A stretch of 57,343 bases of DNA from Massilia eurypsychrophila (GCF_002760655.1 NZ_PDOC01000027.1:1-57343); one strand, 5' to 3'. Positions 28,428-37,947 are shown, counted from the first letter of the stretch. Program-made: numbers and translations. The notes: generated by a model not told the origin, from the sequence alone.

Positions 28428-30050
28428 ATGAACCTCCCAGACTCGCCGTGGTGGCGCGAAGCCATCATCTACCAGGTTTACCCACGCAGCTTCCTCGATA
28501 CCACCGGCGACGGCGTGGGCGACCTGCCCGGTATCACGGCCAAACTCGATTACATCGCGGCCCTGGGCGTCGACATCGTGTGGATTTCGCCGTTCTTCAA
28601 GTCGCCGATGAAGGACTTCGGCTACGACGTGTCGGACTACTGCGACGTCGATCCGCTGTTTGGCACACTGGCCGATTTCGATCAGCTGATCGCCAAGGCG
28701 CACGACCTGGGACTGAAGATCATGATCGACCAGGTGCTGTCGCACACGGCGGAGGAGCACCCGTGGTTTGCCGAAAGCCGCAGGAGCGGCGACAATCCGA
28801 AGGCCGACTGGTACGTGTGGGCCGATCCGCGCCCGGACGGTAACCCGCCCAATAACTGGCTGTCGGTGTTCGGCGGTTCGTCGTGGCAGTGGGACAGCCG
28901 GCGCAAGCAGTACTTCCTGCATAACTTCCTGGCCAGCCAGCCGGACATGAACTTCCACAATCCCGACGTGCAGCAGGCGCACCTCGACAACCTGCGCTTC
29001 TGGCTGGCGCGCGGCGTCGACGGCGTGCGCATGGACGCCTGTAATTTCCACTTCCACGATCCTGAACTGCGCAGCAATCCACCGGCGCTCACGCGCGACA
29101 CGGCCACCGTCACCGACGTCAATCCGTACGGCATGCAGGCACACGTGTACGACAAGACGCGCCCGGAGAACATCGACTACCTGAAGAAAATTCGCACGCT
29201 GCTCGACGAATTCGGCGCTATCGCGATCGGTGAAGTGGGCGCCGACGACGCGCTGGCGGTGATGGCCGACTACACCGCCGACGGCGACAAGCTGCACCTG
29301 GCGTACAGCTTCAATTTGCTGACGCCCGAATTCTCGGCGCGGCACATCCGCACCCAGGTCGAGCAGTTCGAAGCGCGCGTCAAGGGCGGCTGGGCTTCCT
29401 GGTCGGTCGGTAATCACGACAGCGTGCGCGTGATGACGCGCTGGGGCGGCCCCAAACCTTCGCCAGCGCTGGCGAAGGTGGTGCTGGCCATGCAGCTCTC
29501 GCTGAAGGGCACGCCTTGCCTGTACCAGGGCGACGAGCTGGCGCTGACCGAAGCGGACGTGCCATACGACCTGCTGCAGGACCCGTACGGCATCACCTTC
29601 TGGCCCGAGTTCAAGGGCCGCGACGGCTGCCGCACGCCGATGCCGTGGACTGCCGACACACCGAATGCCGGCTTCACTACCGGCACACCGTGGCTGCCGG
29701 TCGATCCGGCGCACCTCGCGCAAGCGGCATCACGCCAGGAAGCCGATCCCGATTCGACCCTGAATGCGGCGCGCCGCCTGATCGCATGGCGCCGCGGCCA
29801 GCCGCAGCTGACGCGTGGCGACATCGTCTTCTTCGACGCGCCCGAACCGGTGCTGGCGCTGCGGCGCGACCTGGCCGGCCAACCGGGGCTGCTGGCGGTG
29901 TTCAATCTCGGTCCCGACACGGCCAGCTTCGACTGGCCTGAGGCGCAGGGCGCGACCGCGCTGTCGGGCCACGGCATGGATGGCGACGTCGCCGCCGGCG
30001 TGGTGACGCTGCCTCCGTTCGGCGCCTGGTTCGGCACTGCGCACGAATGA
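28428..30050 (+). CDS. Cytoplasmic alpha-glucosidase (GH13, oligo-1,6-glucosidase/AglA-like)
   Basis: The 540-residue protein has no signal peptide. It opens WWREAIIYQVYPRSF and shows the GH13 regions IDQVLSH (100-106), GVRMDAC with nucleophile D203, IGEVGA with acid/base E269 and VGNHDS with H330/D331. It would release glucose from imported maltose and short maltodextrins. It is divergent from the POT-pulA operon, and its stop overlaps the start of the second glk-hexR gene (ATGA), coupling glucose release to glucose phosphorylation. It could also use sucrose or isomaltose, which sequence alone does not decide. Confidence 0.9.
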   Translation: MNLPDSPWWREAIIYQVYPRSFLDTTGDGVGDLPGITAKLDYIAALGVDIVWISPFFKSPMKDFGYDVSDYCDVDPLFGTLADFDQLIAKAHDLGLKIMIDQVLSHTAEEHPWFAESRRSGDNPKADWYVWADPRPDGNPPNNWLSVFGGSSWQWDSRRKQYFLHNFLASQPDMNFHNPDVQQAHLDNLRFWLARGVDGVRMDACNFHFHDPELRSNPPALTRDTATVTDVNPYGMQAHVYDKTRPENIDYLKKIRTLLDEFGAIAIGEVGADDALAVMADYTADGDKLHLAYSFNLLTPEFSARHIRTQVEQFEARVKGGWASWSVGNHDSVRVMTRWGGPKPSPALAKVVLAMQLSLKGTPCLYQGDELALTEADVPYDLLQDPYGITFWPEFKGRDGCRTPMPWTADTPNAGFTTGTPWLPVDPAHLAQAASRQEADPDSTLNAARRLIAWRRGQPQLTRGDIVFFDAPEPVLALRRDLAGQPGLLAVFNLGPDTASFDWPEAQGATALSGHGMDGDVAAGVVTLPPFGAWFGTAHE

Positions 30051-31903
30051 GCAGCGCCGCCGACACGACCAAGACCGGGCGCACCGCATTTGCCGACGGC
30101 CCGCGCCTGCTGGCCGATATCGGCGCGACCCACGCGCGCTTCGCGCTGCAGACGGCGCCCGGCGTGTTCGGCTCGGTGCGGGTGCTCAAGTGCTGCGACT
30201 TCGACGGCATTGTGCCGCTGCTGCGCTTCTACCTGGCCCCACATGCCGGCGTGACGCTCAATCATGCGGCGCTGGCGGTGGCCAATCCGGTGACGGGCGA
30301 CCAGGTGCGCATGACCAATCGCGACTGGCAGTTTTCGACCGATGCGGTGCGCCGCGAGCTTGGCCTACAGACGCTGTTGATCGTCAATGATTTCACCGCG
30401 CTGGCGATGGCGCTGCCAAGCCTGAAAGCGGAAGACCTGATGCAGGTCGGCGGCGGCGTGGCGGCGGCGAACGCGGTGGTCGGCGTGCTTGGGCCGGGCA
30501 CGGGGCTGGGCGTGTCGGGCGTGATTCCGACCGTCGACGGCTTCGTCACGCTTGGCAGCGAGGGTGGCCACGTCAACTTCGCGCCGGCCGACGAGCGCGA
30601 ATTCGCCATCCTGCAGTACGCGTGGAAGGAGTGGCCGCACGTATCGAACGAGCGGCTCATTTCCGGGCCGGGGCTGGAGATCATCTACCGCGCGCTGGCG
30701 GAGCGTAACGGCTTGCAGGCGACAGGGCGCGGCGCGCCGGACATCATCAGCGGCGCGCTGGAGCAGGGCGATGCGCTGTGCCTCGAAGTGCTCGACTGCT
30801 TCTGCGGCATGCTGGGCGGCGCGGCGGCGAACCTGGCCGTGACGCTGGGCGCATTCGGCGGCGTGTTCATCGGCGGCGGCATCGTGCCGCGCATGGGCGA
30901 GTGGTTCGCCGGCTCGCCGTTTCGCGCCCGCTTCGAGGCGAAGGGACGCTTTACCGACTACCTGGCGCAGATTCCGACGTACGTGATCAGCGCCGACAAT
31001 CCGGCCTTCTTCGGGGTGGCGACGATCTTGTCGGAGCACCTGCGCGGGCGCAGCGGCGCCAACACGCTGACCGAGCGGATCGGCCACCTGCAGCACGAAC
31101 TGACGCCGGCCGAGCAGCGCGTGGCCAAGCTGGTGCTCGAGCAGCCGCGCCTTGTGCTGGGCGAGCCGATCGCCGACATCGCGCGGCTGGCCGAAGTGAG
31201 CCAACCGACCGTGATCCGTTTTTGCCGATCGCTGGGTTTTTTGGGACTGGCCGACTTCAAGCTGAAGTTCGCCAGCAGCCTGACCGGCGCCATCCCGGTG
31301 CGCCACAGCCAGGTGCGCAACAGCGACAGTACGCACGACCTGTCGGCCAAGGTGATCGACAACACGGTGTCGGCGATCCTGAAGTTCCGCGACCAGCTTG
31401 ACGTGCGCTCGCTCGACCGCGCCATCGAGCTGGTGGCCCATGCCAAGCGGGTCGAGTTTTACGCGATGGGAAATTCGCGCGTGGTGGCGCTCGATGGCCA
31501 GCACAAGTTCTTTCGCTTCCGGATTCCGACCGCCGCGTATGGCGACTCGCACCTGTTCACGCTGGCGGCCGAACTGCTGAAGGCGGGCGACGTCGTGATC
31601 GCGATTTCGAATTCGGGACGGCTGCCCGATCTGCTGGCGGCGGTCGACGCGGCGCGCGCGGCCGGCGCCGACGTCATCGCCATTACCAGCAGCGGCTCGC
31701 CGCTGGCGAAGAAGGCGAGCGTGTGCCTGGCGGTCGACCATGCGGAAGACAGCACGACGTTCCTGTCGATGATTTCACGGATCTTGCAGCTGCTGCTGAT
31801 CGACATTGTCTCGGTCGGCATTTCGATCGACGGACAGGCCGGGCAGCGCGATCCCGACGGCGAGGACCAGCGCAGATTGCTCATTTCGCACCTGGACAGC
31901 TAG
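30047..31903 (+). CDS. glk: Bifunctional glucokinase / RpiR (HexR-type) transcriptional regulator, copy 2
   Basis: The 618-residue fusion has the same architecture as the protein at 21969-23849: glucokinase (about 20-335; LADIGATHARFAL, GPGTGLGVSG, GSEGGHVNF), RpiR helix-turn-helix (IARLAEVSQPTVIRFCRSLG) and SIS domain. Most positions agree between the two copies along their whole length. They differ mainly at the extreme N-terminus, in the tail and at scattered positions. It is translationally coupled to the alpha-glucosidase by ATGA overlap. The recognition helices look identical, so both copies should bind the same operators. Confidence 0.9.
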   Translation: MSSAADTTKTGRTAFADGPRLLADIGATHARFALQTAPGVFGSVRVLKCCDFDGIVPLLRFYLAPHAGVTLNHAALAVANPVTGDQVRMTNRDWQFSTDAVRRELGLQTLLIVNDFTALAMALPSLKAEDLMQVGGGVAAANAVVGVLGPGTGLGVSGVIPTVDGFVTLGSEGGHVNFAPADEREFAILQYAWKEWPHVSNERLISGPGLEIIYRALAERNGLQATGRGAPDIISGALEQGDALCLEVLDCFCGMLGGAAANLAVTLGAFGGVFIGGGIVPRMGEWFAGSPFRARFEAKGRFTDYLAQIPTYVISADNPAFFGVATILSEHLRGRSGANTLTERIGHLQHELTPAEQRVAKLVLEQPRLVLGEPIADIARLAEVSQPTVIRFCRSLGFLGLADFKLKFASSLTGAIPVRHSQVRNSDSTHDLSAKVIDNTVSAILKFRDQLDVRSLDRAIELVAHAKRVEFYAMGNSRVVALDGQHKFFRFRIPTAAYGDSHLFTLAAELLKAGDVVIAISNSGRLPDLLAAVDAARAAGADVIAITSSGSPLAKKASVCLAVDHAEDSTTFLSMISRILQLLLIDIVSVGISIDGQAGQRDPDGEDQRRLLISHLDS

Positions 31904-32055
31904 GCAATAGCGCTTGGGGTTGGCGCCACCGGCCGAGGGAGGGGGCATCGCCATCGCGTTCCACGTACGACAGCGTTGTTTGTCATCGGCCAGCGGCAGA
32001 GGCAACAATAAGCGGCCGCGAGGCAGCGGCGTTGAGATGCCTCAATCGTGCCGGA

Positions 32056-32532
32056 CTAGTTGGCGCTGATGCGCGCGAGCGGCTGCTTGTCCTTGCGCCA
32101 TTGATCGAGCGTCATCGTCGTATCGGTCGCTGCGTCCTCGACCAGGATGTCGTTGCCGCTCTCGGCGACCAGGAAACTTTCCCAGCGGTGGGCGGCATCG
32201 GCGCCGTTCTCGACGAAGCTCAGCTGGAAGTAACGCTTGCCGTCGATCAGCTTCGGATTGGCATCGTATTCAATCAGCGCGCCGCGGACCTTGCCGCCGG
32301 ACGATTTTTCGAGATGGCTGGACCATGCCTTCAATTCCGGCAAGGCCATCAGCGCAGCCATCGCCTGCTGCTTGCTGCGCGGCTGGGCGTCCGTTGTGGC
32401 CACCGCGGCCGCCGGCGCTACCGGTGCGGCGGGCTTGTCGCCGCGGCATCCGAAGATCGTCGCACTTACCGAAATGATAACGACCAGCCCCAGGAACTGT
32501 ACTCGTTTTGACGGCGCATCTCGCTTTTGCAT
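32056..32532 (-). CDS. Small lipoprotein of unknown function
   Basis: The 158-residue protein has a lipoprotein signal ending in the lipobox IFGC, an Ala/Pro linker and a conserved-looking domain of about 100 residues (MAALMALPELKAW, YFQLSFVENG, RWESFLVAESGNDILVED). No family is recognised. The ATG at 32532 is chosen because GGTGAG lies just upstream; a GTG at 32541 is the alternative. It is convergent with the second glk-hexR gene, 152 bases away. That gap, and the space up to 32668, hold no other gene. Confidence 0.6.
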   Translation of the reverse strand: MQKRDAPSKRVQFLGLVVIISVSATIFGCRGDKPAAPVAPAAAVATTDAQPRSKQQAMAALMALPELKAWSSHLEKSSGGKVRGALIEYDANPKLIDGKRYFQLSFVENGADAAHRWESFLVAESGNDILVEDAATDTTMTLDQWRKDKQPLARISAN

Positions 32533-32647
32533 TGGGCTCACCCTGAATAGTATCGATCCATACTAAACGAAATATAGGTTTTCGGCAACATTTCTTAATC
32601 AAAAGCGATGCTCGCGTGCAATTCCGTTAAAACCGGAGCCAGCAACT

Positions 32648-32671
32648 GGTCTGACCCCGGATTTGCAACTA
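32648..32671. repeat. Solitary GGTCTGACCCC repeat at a stop codon
   Basis: GGTCTGACCCCGG (32648-32660) lies eight bases from the TAG stop of the minus-strand peptidase gene (32669-32671), the same spacing class as the larger GGGGTCAG arrays. Confidence 0.6.
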
Positions 32672-34699
32672 GCGTGCGAGGGCGCCGTGGGCGCGCATGG
32701 TTTGCTCGAGCAACCTGGCCAGCTCGGGGCTCGGCGCGGCGACGGCCGGCCCGCCCAGGTGCTGGTGCAACATGCGCTGCAGCAGGTACACGTAGGCCTG
32801 GCGCGTCAGCGGCTTGCGCGGATTGTGGCCTTCGTCCGGTTCCACCAGCAGGCTGACGGGCTTGCCGGCGCCTTGCAAGGTGGCGACGTAGTCGGTGACC
32901 GCGGCGATGCTGACCATCGTGTCCTTGCCGCCAGCTATGATGAGCAGGGGCTTGGTGAGCTTGCCGGCGTTGGCCGCAGGCGACGTGTCGGCGATGCGCT
33001 TCATCAGCGCGCTGTCGCCCAGGTCGACGCCGTAGTCGACCAGCTGCACGCCGAGCGGCAATTCGCCGGGACCGGCGGGATTGCCGGCGGCGCCGCGCAT
33101 GGTCTTTTCGAAGTCAGGCGGCGGCGACAGCGCCATGCCGAACTGGAACAGGTCGGGGTTGTGCGTGAGCGCCAGCAAGGTCGAATAGCCGCCGAAGGAG
33201 TCGCCGATGATCGCCAGCCGTTGCGGGTCGCCAACGCCATTGGCGACCAGCCACTTGACGCCTTCGACGATGTCGGCCTGGGCGCGGCCGTTGCCGAACT
33301 CGCCCTTCGGCGCACGGATGTACTGTTCGCCATAGCCGGTCGATGCGCGGAAGTTGGGCTGGAACACGGCGAAGCCGCGGTTGACCAGCAGCTGCACCAG
33401 CGTCTGATAGCCGCCGTCGAAGGCCGCCCACGGGCCGCCGTGCACCATCGTCAGCAGAGGCAGGCGCGCTGCATCCTTGCCCGGCGGCAGGCTCAGGTAG
33501 CCGTGCACCAGCGCGCCGTCGGAGGCGCGGTAGTGCAGCGCAATCTTGGCGGCCAGCTGCTGCTCGGGCAAGGGCGTGCCGAGCGCGCGTTCCTGCTCGA
33601 GGATTGCACGGAAGCTGCGCAGCTTGCGGTCGTATAGCCAGAAGCGCTCCTGCGGCAGGCGCGCGCCGCGCTCGGTCAGCAGCCACTGCGCGGCGTCGTC
33701 GCTGGCGTCGATGCTGATGCTGGCGTCGGGAAAGCGCTTGTCGATATCGGCGCCGGCCTGGCGCGCGGCCGCGCTGAGGCCGTAATTGCGCCGGCGCGGC
33801 GCGTCATACACGGCAAACAGGGCGGCGCCGGTGCGTGGCGACAGCTTGACGTGGTCGAGGTCGGCCAGCGCCATCGGGTCGCCGTGCAACACGCGCTGCG
33901 GCTTGCCGGCCAGGTCCACCTGGACCAGGCGCTTGCGCTCGTCGCTGCTGAGGAGCATCGTCAGCGCGCGGCCGTCGGCGGAGGCGGACACCAGCTCGCA
34001 TGCACGCATGCGCTTGCATTGCGTGGCCGCCACCCACTTGCCATCTTGCCGGCGGGCGACGCGCTGGACGTAATCGGCGTCGAGCGTGCGGATGAAGCTG
34101 AGCTGGCCCTTGTCGTCCTGCAGGAAGTCGAGCAGCTTGTCGCCTTCGTACAGCACCTCGCGCGCACCGTCGGCGCCGATGCGGGCGATGCGGTGGCGCT
34201 TAGCGAGCTCGTCGTAATCTTCCACCAGCGCGCTCTGCGGCCGGGAAGTGTCGACGCGGACGAATTGCTGCTGCAGCTTGCGCTCGAAGGCGGCGATCCT
34301 GACGCTGGCGCCGTCCTTCACTTGCAACAGCGACAAGGCGTCGCCGCTGTCGACGAACAGCGCCTGGCCGTCGGCGGACCAGTGCAGCTGCGCCCGGCCG
34401 AGATCGGCGAGCAGCTGTCTTTTTTCCTGCGTGACGACGTTCATCAGTTTCAGGCTGGCGCCCTTGTCGGTCGACTCGAGGTAGGCGACCCAGGCGCCAT
34501 CGGGCGACAGCTTTACTTCTCGCAACCGCGAGCGGCGGCTGAAGTCGTCATCGCCGATGCGCGGCGCGGCCGGCAAGGCCAGGTTGCGCGCGGCGATCTG
34601 TTTTAGCGAGCGCGTTTCCAGCGACGCGGGCGCGGCCTGGGCAGCCGATACGAGAACGAGTAGCGCGATGCATGCGCAGGACAGTTGTGGCAGGGACAT
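32669..34699 (-). CDS. S9-family prolyl oligopeptidase-like serine peptidase, exported
   Basis: The 676-residue protein has a signal peptide (MSLPQLSCACIALLVLVSAAQAA). A beta-propeller-like region follows (about 45-380) and then an alpha/beta-hydrolase catalytic domain with MVHGGPWAAFDGGYQ, nucleophile elbow IGDSFGGYS, GGKDTMV and EGHNPRK as serine, aspartate and histidine sites. It cleaves short peptides as a dipeptidyl or acylaminoacyl peptidase. The ATG at 34699 follows GGAG; a longer frame to 35059 overlaps the neighbouring gene and lacks a signal peptide. The gene lies 26 bases after the membrane-protein gene. Confidence 0.85.
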   Translation of the reverse strand: MSLPQLSCACIALLVLVSAAQAAPASLETRSLKQIAARNLALPAAPRIGDDDFSRRSRLREVKLSPDGAWVAYLESTDKGASLKLMNVVTQEKRQLLADLGRAQLHWSADGQALFVDSGDALSLLQVKDGASVRIAAFERKLQQQFVRVDTSRPQSALVEDYDELAKRHRIARIGADGAREVLYEGDKLLDFLQDDKGQLSFIRTLDADYVQRVARRQDGKWVAATQCKRMRACELVSASADGRALTMLLSSDERKRLVQVDLAGKPQRVLHGDPMALADLDHVKLSPRTGAALFAVYDAPRRRNYGLSAAARQAGADIDKRFPDASISIDASDDAAQWLLTERGARLPQERFWLYDRKLRSFRAILEQERALGTPLPEQQLAAKIALHYRASDGALVHGYLSLPPGKDAARLPLLTMVHGGPWAAFDGGYQTLVQLLVNRGFAVFQPNFRASTGYGEQYIRAPKGEFGNGRAQADIVEGVKWLVANGVGDPQRLAIIGDSFGGYSTLLALTHNPDLFQFGMALSPPPDFEKTMRGAAGNPAGPGELPLGVQLVDYGVDLGDSALMKRIADTSPAANAGKLTKPLLIIAGGKDTMVSIAAVTDYVATLQGAGKPVSLLVEPDEGHNPRKPLTRQAYVYLLQRMLHQHLGGPAVAAPSPELARLLEQTMRAHGALAR

Positions 34700-34725
34700 G
34701 TTGACTCCAGGGGTGACGAAAAAGT

Positions 34726-36567
34726 TCAGGCGGCAGCGGGCGCCGGCGTGTGCTCGGCTGCCAGGCGCGGCGGGCGCGATTGCAGCTCCATCAGGCAGGC
34801 GAGCGCGGGCGGCCCGATCAGCAGGACGGCGGCGATCCAGCCGGCCTTGCGGCGCCGCGTTGCCGCCACTGGCCGCAGCCACCACCAGGCGGCGCCAGCC
34901 GCCAGCAGCGCGCCGAGCAACGCGGCGGCGAGCACCGGCCACGGGCGCGGGCGCAGCAGCGGCTTGACGTACGACGTCAAGCCTTTGTCGAGCACGATGC
35001 CCTTGTCGAGCAGCACGTCGGGCAGCGCAACAGCGGTGTGCAGCAGCGGCGACAGCCACCAGTCCTTGTGCTCGAACAGCAGCGAGAAGTCGTGCGCCAG
35101 CGGGCGCCGTGCCACCACTTCGGCATGGCCGGCGGCGTCGACGAACAGCACCGCCTGGGTCGAACCGGACTCGCCATTGACCATGTTGCGGCCGGGATTG
35201 AAGGACAGCAGCGTGCCGTCGAGCAGGGTGGCGATGTCGACGCGGTCGAGATCGCTCACTGGCCCCGGCAGGGCGACGCTGAACAGCTCAGTGGGCAGGA
35301 CGTCGGCGTCGGCCGGTTTGGCATACGCGATCAGCCGCTCGTTGGTCAGCACGTAGATCCGCGCGCCGATCTGCTTGGCACCGCCGGCCAGCGTTTCCGG
35401 CGCCTTCAGGTCGACCAGCTTGCGCAGTTTCTGCGTGTGCGGCGCAATGGCGTAGTACTGTTGCGGCGTCATCAGGCCGCGTTCTGCCAGCATCGGCACG
35501 GCCGCGAACGGGGTAGTGTCGCCGACGCCGTTCGCACCCATCCAGCCGCGGTGGGCGGCGGTGTAGACGTCGCGGCCGCGGAACAACATCGCATCGTGGC
35601 TGAAGCTCCAGAGAATATTCTGCTTCGGGTCCGTCCAGACCAGCTGGCCCTTGTTGACGGCCTGGTTGCGCAGCGGGAACTGGCGCTCGGCCGGTTCGAT
35701 GTCCGCCACGTCGAGCAACGGTATCTGACGGCGCCATTGGGGCGCGCGCTGATCGTTCGACGCCGCCAGGCCCGTGAGGAAAGCGGTGCGGCCGTCGGCG
35801 CGGGTCAGCTCGGTGAAGGCGCCGGCCGGCGGCATGGCACGGTTGAGCGGGTGGACGTCGGCCGCCATCTGGACGAACTGGTAGGCGACCGAGCCACCGA
35901 CGGCGATGGCAAGGTAGAACCCGAACAGCAGCGGCAGCGAGGTGGCCAGCAAGGCGGCGCCAGTGGCGGGTGGGGCGGTGCGGTCCGGCTTGAAAGCGCC
36001 GTACACGGTGAACGCCAGCAGGGCCGTGCACAGCAGCGCCGGCAGCAACATCACGACGCCGTTCGCCAGGTGGGCAAGCATCAGGTAGGGCAGCACCAGG
36101 ATAACGATCGCGCTGCGACTGCCGTTGATGACGACGAAGGCGCCCGCCAGCCAGGCGATGATGGTCAGCAGCGCCACATGGACGACCAGCAGGTAGTGGC
36201 GCAGGTCGACCGCGCCACCGCCGAGGTGATGCTTGGCCAGCACGGTGATCAGCGCGGGCAGGCCGACCGCGAACAGGATCAGCGAGGTCGAGGCAAGGGC
36301 GATGGCGCCGAAGATGGCCGCGCGCGACAACGGCCGGTGCAGCAGCCACAGCCAGCGGCCGGGCTGGCGCCAGCTGGCGAACTGATACAGCGCGAAGCCG
36401 AACCCGCTCAGCAGGTAGAGCGCGAGCGCCAGCAGCTGCTTCTCCCACGCCATCTGCAGCACGTCGTCGATGCGGCTGACAAACAATTGCAGGCACAGGT
36501 GGACCGCGGAAAAGATCAGCGCGGCGTTGCGGAAGCGGCGGCATTCGGCCAGGAACAGTTGTTTCAT
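34726..36567 (-). CDS. Membrane component of an ABC transporter with a large extracytoplasmic domain
   Basis: The 613-residue protein has six or so N-terminal membrane helices (about 15-235), a large soluble domain (about 240-540) and one or two C-terminal helices. The N-terminal half (FLAECRRFRNAALIFSAVHL, WRQPGRWLWLLHRPLSRAAIFG) resembles ABC-2-type permeases. It lies nine bases downstream of an ABC ATPase gene in a GntR-ATPase-permease order typical of YtrA systems. The soluble domain is not recognised. The transported substrate is unknown; envelope stress or antimicrobial export is a guess from YtrA-type context. Confidence 0.65.
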   Translation of the reverse strand: MKQLFLAECRRFRNAALIFSAVHLCLQLFVSRIDDVLQMAWEKQLLALALYLLSGFGFALYQFASWRQPGRWLWLLHRPLSRAAIFGAIALASTSLILFAVGLPALITVLAKHHLGGGAVDLRHYLLVVHVALLTIIAWLAGAFVVINGSRSAIVILVLPYLMLAHLANGVVMLLPALLCTALLAFTVYGAFKPDRTAPPATGAALLATSLPLLFGFYLAIAVGGSVAYQFVQMAADVHPLNRAMPPAGAFTELTRADGRTAFLTGLAASNDQRAPQWRRQIPLLDVADIEPAERQFPLRNQAVNKGQLVWTDPKQNILWSFSHDAMLFRGRDVYTAAHRGWMGANGVGDTTPFAAVPMLAERGLMTPQQYYAIAPHTQKLRKLVDLKAPETLAGGAKQIGARIYVLTNERLIAYAKPADADVLPTELFSVALPGPVSDLDRVDIATLLDGTLLSFNPGRNMVNGESGSTQAVLFVDAAGHAEVVARRPLAHDFSLLFEHKDWWLSPLLHTAVALPDVLLDKGIVLDKGLTSYVKPLLRPRPWPVLAAALLGALLAAGAAWWWLRPVAATRRRKAGWIAAVLLIGPPALACLMELQSRPPRLAAEHTPAPAAA

Positions 36568-36576
36568 CGGGACTCC

Positions 36577-37500
36577 TCAGGCGGCAGCCGCGATGGGCGC
36601 ATTGGCAATGTGGCCGCGCGCCAGGAAGCCGTTGACGGCGCGCTCCAGGCTGACCGGCATGCTGTGGACGCTGCGCGCGCCCATCAGGCGCAGGCGGGCG
36701 CCGAAGTCGTCTGCCTGGTCGAAGACGATGAAGTGGGTCAGACCGTCGATCTGCTGGACCTGCAGCACGCCGGGCAAGTGGCTGCTGTCGGGTTGGCGGA
36801 ATGGGAACTCGGCCACCCACAGCTGCACCCGCTCACAGAAATCGAAGGGCGGCGACATGTGGCGCAGGGCGCCGCGCTCGAGGATGATAAGGTTGTCAGC
36901 GACGCGTTCGATCTCTTCCATCTGGTGCGAGCAGAAGATGATGGTCGCGTCGGAGTCGATGCTTGCGGACATCAGGGCTTCGAGGAAGGCGCGGCGCGCG
37001 ACGACATCGAGACCGAGGGTCGGTTCGTCGAGAATGAGCAACTCGGGACTCTGCGCCAGCGCCAGCGCCAGGTTGACGCCGGCGCGTTCGCCGCGCGAGA
37101 GCTGGGAGATCAGCTGCGCCGGGCCGACGTTGAAGTTGCGCACCACTTCGGCGTAGCGCGCCTGGTTCCACTGTGGATAGAGGCGGCGCTGCATCGCGGT
37201 CAGCTGGTCGACGCGCATCCAGCCGGGCAGCGTGTGTTCCTCGTTGACGAAGCCGATGCGACCGCGCAGGGCCGGCGTCAGGTGCGCGCTGTCGCAGCCG
37301 AGAATGCTGGCGCTGCTGGCGCTGCCGGCGGTGGGCGCCTGGAAGCCTAGCAGCACGCGGAACAGCGAGGACTTGCCGGCGCCGTTGGCGCCGACGATGG
37401 CGTGCACGCCGCTGCGCTCGACCGACAGCGTCAAGCGGTCGAGGGCGCGCTTGCCCTGATAGTGCAGGCTAAGGTTGCTGGTGACGATAACGTGGTGCAT
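36577..37500 (-). CDS. ABC transporter ATP-binding protein
   Basis: The protein has 307 residues from the ATG at 37500. It has Walker A GANGAGKSS, the signature LSRGERAG, Walker B LLILDEPTLGLD and the switch histidine in FCSHQ. A C-terminal extension of about 90 residues follows, as in CcmA/YtrB-like exporters. Its ATG overlaps the stop of the GntR regulator gene by one base (TGATG), so it is translationally coupled. It pairs with the membrane protein at 34726-36567. Confidence 0.88.
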   Translation of the reverse strand: MHHVIVTSNLSLHYQGKRALDRLTLSVERSGVHAIVGANGAGKSSLFRVLLGFQAPTAGSASSASILGCDSAHLTPALRGRIGFVNEEHTLPGWMRVDQLTAMQRRLYPQWNQARYAEVVRNFNVGPAQLISQLSRGERAGVNLALALAQSPELLILDEPTLGLDVVARRAFLEALMSASIDSDATIIFCSHQMEEIERVADNLIILERGALRHMSPPFDFCERVQLWVAEFPFRQPDSSHLPGVLQVQQIDGLTHFIVFDQADDFGARLRLMGARSVHSMPVSLERAVNGFLARGHIANAPIAAAA

Positions 37501-37910
37501 CAGGCGCTCTTTTTCGGCAGGCACAGGTCGAGCTCGACGGCGACGCGGTCGAGGACGGTGGAGGCCGGATAGTCGAGGCCGATGATGTCGCCGGCGAAGC
37601 GTTGCACCGCGTCATCGAGGCGGCGCGCGCGTTCGTCGTCGGAGAGCCGCTGGCGCGGGATCGCGACGAACAGGCCGAGGCCGGCGCGCGCGTCGAGCCA
37701 GCCTTCGGTGGTCAGCTCGGTATAGGCCTTGGCGACGGTATTCGGGTTGACGGCCAGCTGCTGGGCCAGGCCGCGCACGCTCGGCAGCGCGGCGCCGACG
37801 GGCAATTCGCCGCTGGCGATCAGGCGCCGCACGCCATCGACGATCTGGCGATTGATCGGGCGCGGGTCGCCGGTGACGACTTGCAACATCAAAGGAACGC
37901 GACGGCTCAT
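37500..37910 (-). CDS. GntR-family (YtrA subfamily) transcriptional regulator
   Basis: The 136-residue protein has a winged helix (about 15-80; INRQIVDGVRRLIASGELPVGAALPSVRGLAQQLAVNPNTVAKAYTEL, quoted only to locate it) and a short C-terminal helical dimerisation region of about 45 residues. This is the small YtrA type rather than the FadR or HutC type. It leads the operon with the ABC ATPase and membrane protein and probably represses it. A perfect inverted repeat 13 bases upstream of its start is the likely operator. Confidence 0.85.
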   Translation of the reverse strand: MSRRVPLMLQVVTGDPRPINRQIVDGVRRLIASGELPVGAALPSVRGLAQQLAVNPNTVAKAYTELTTEGWLDARAGLGLFVAIPRQRLSDDERARRLDDAVQRFAGDIIGLDYPASTVLDRVAVELDLCLPKKSA

Positions 37911-37922
37911 GTTGGACTCTTT

Positions 37923-37947
37923 ACTGTACTAGCACGGTTAGTACAGT
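37923..37947. promoter_or_regulatory. Operator of the YtrA-type operon
   Basis: ACTGTACTA and TAGTACAGT are perfect nine-base inverted repeats with a seven-base spacer, just upstream of the GntR-type regulator gene. This is the position expected for autoregulation. Confidence 0.7.

Noticed and set aside
34700-35059. N-terminal extension of the S9 peptidase
   Set aside because: The extra 120 residues are Ala/Arg-rich, overlap the neighbouring gene and hide an obvious signal peptide and ribosome-binding site at 34699.
34750-37350. An 866-codon plus-strand open frame
   Set aside because: It is antisense to the ABC ATPase and membrane-protein genes, which have clear motifs; the composition is that of a shadow frame.
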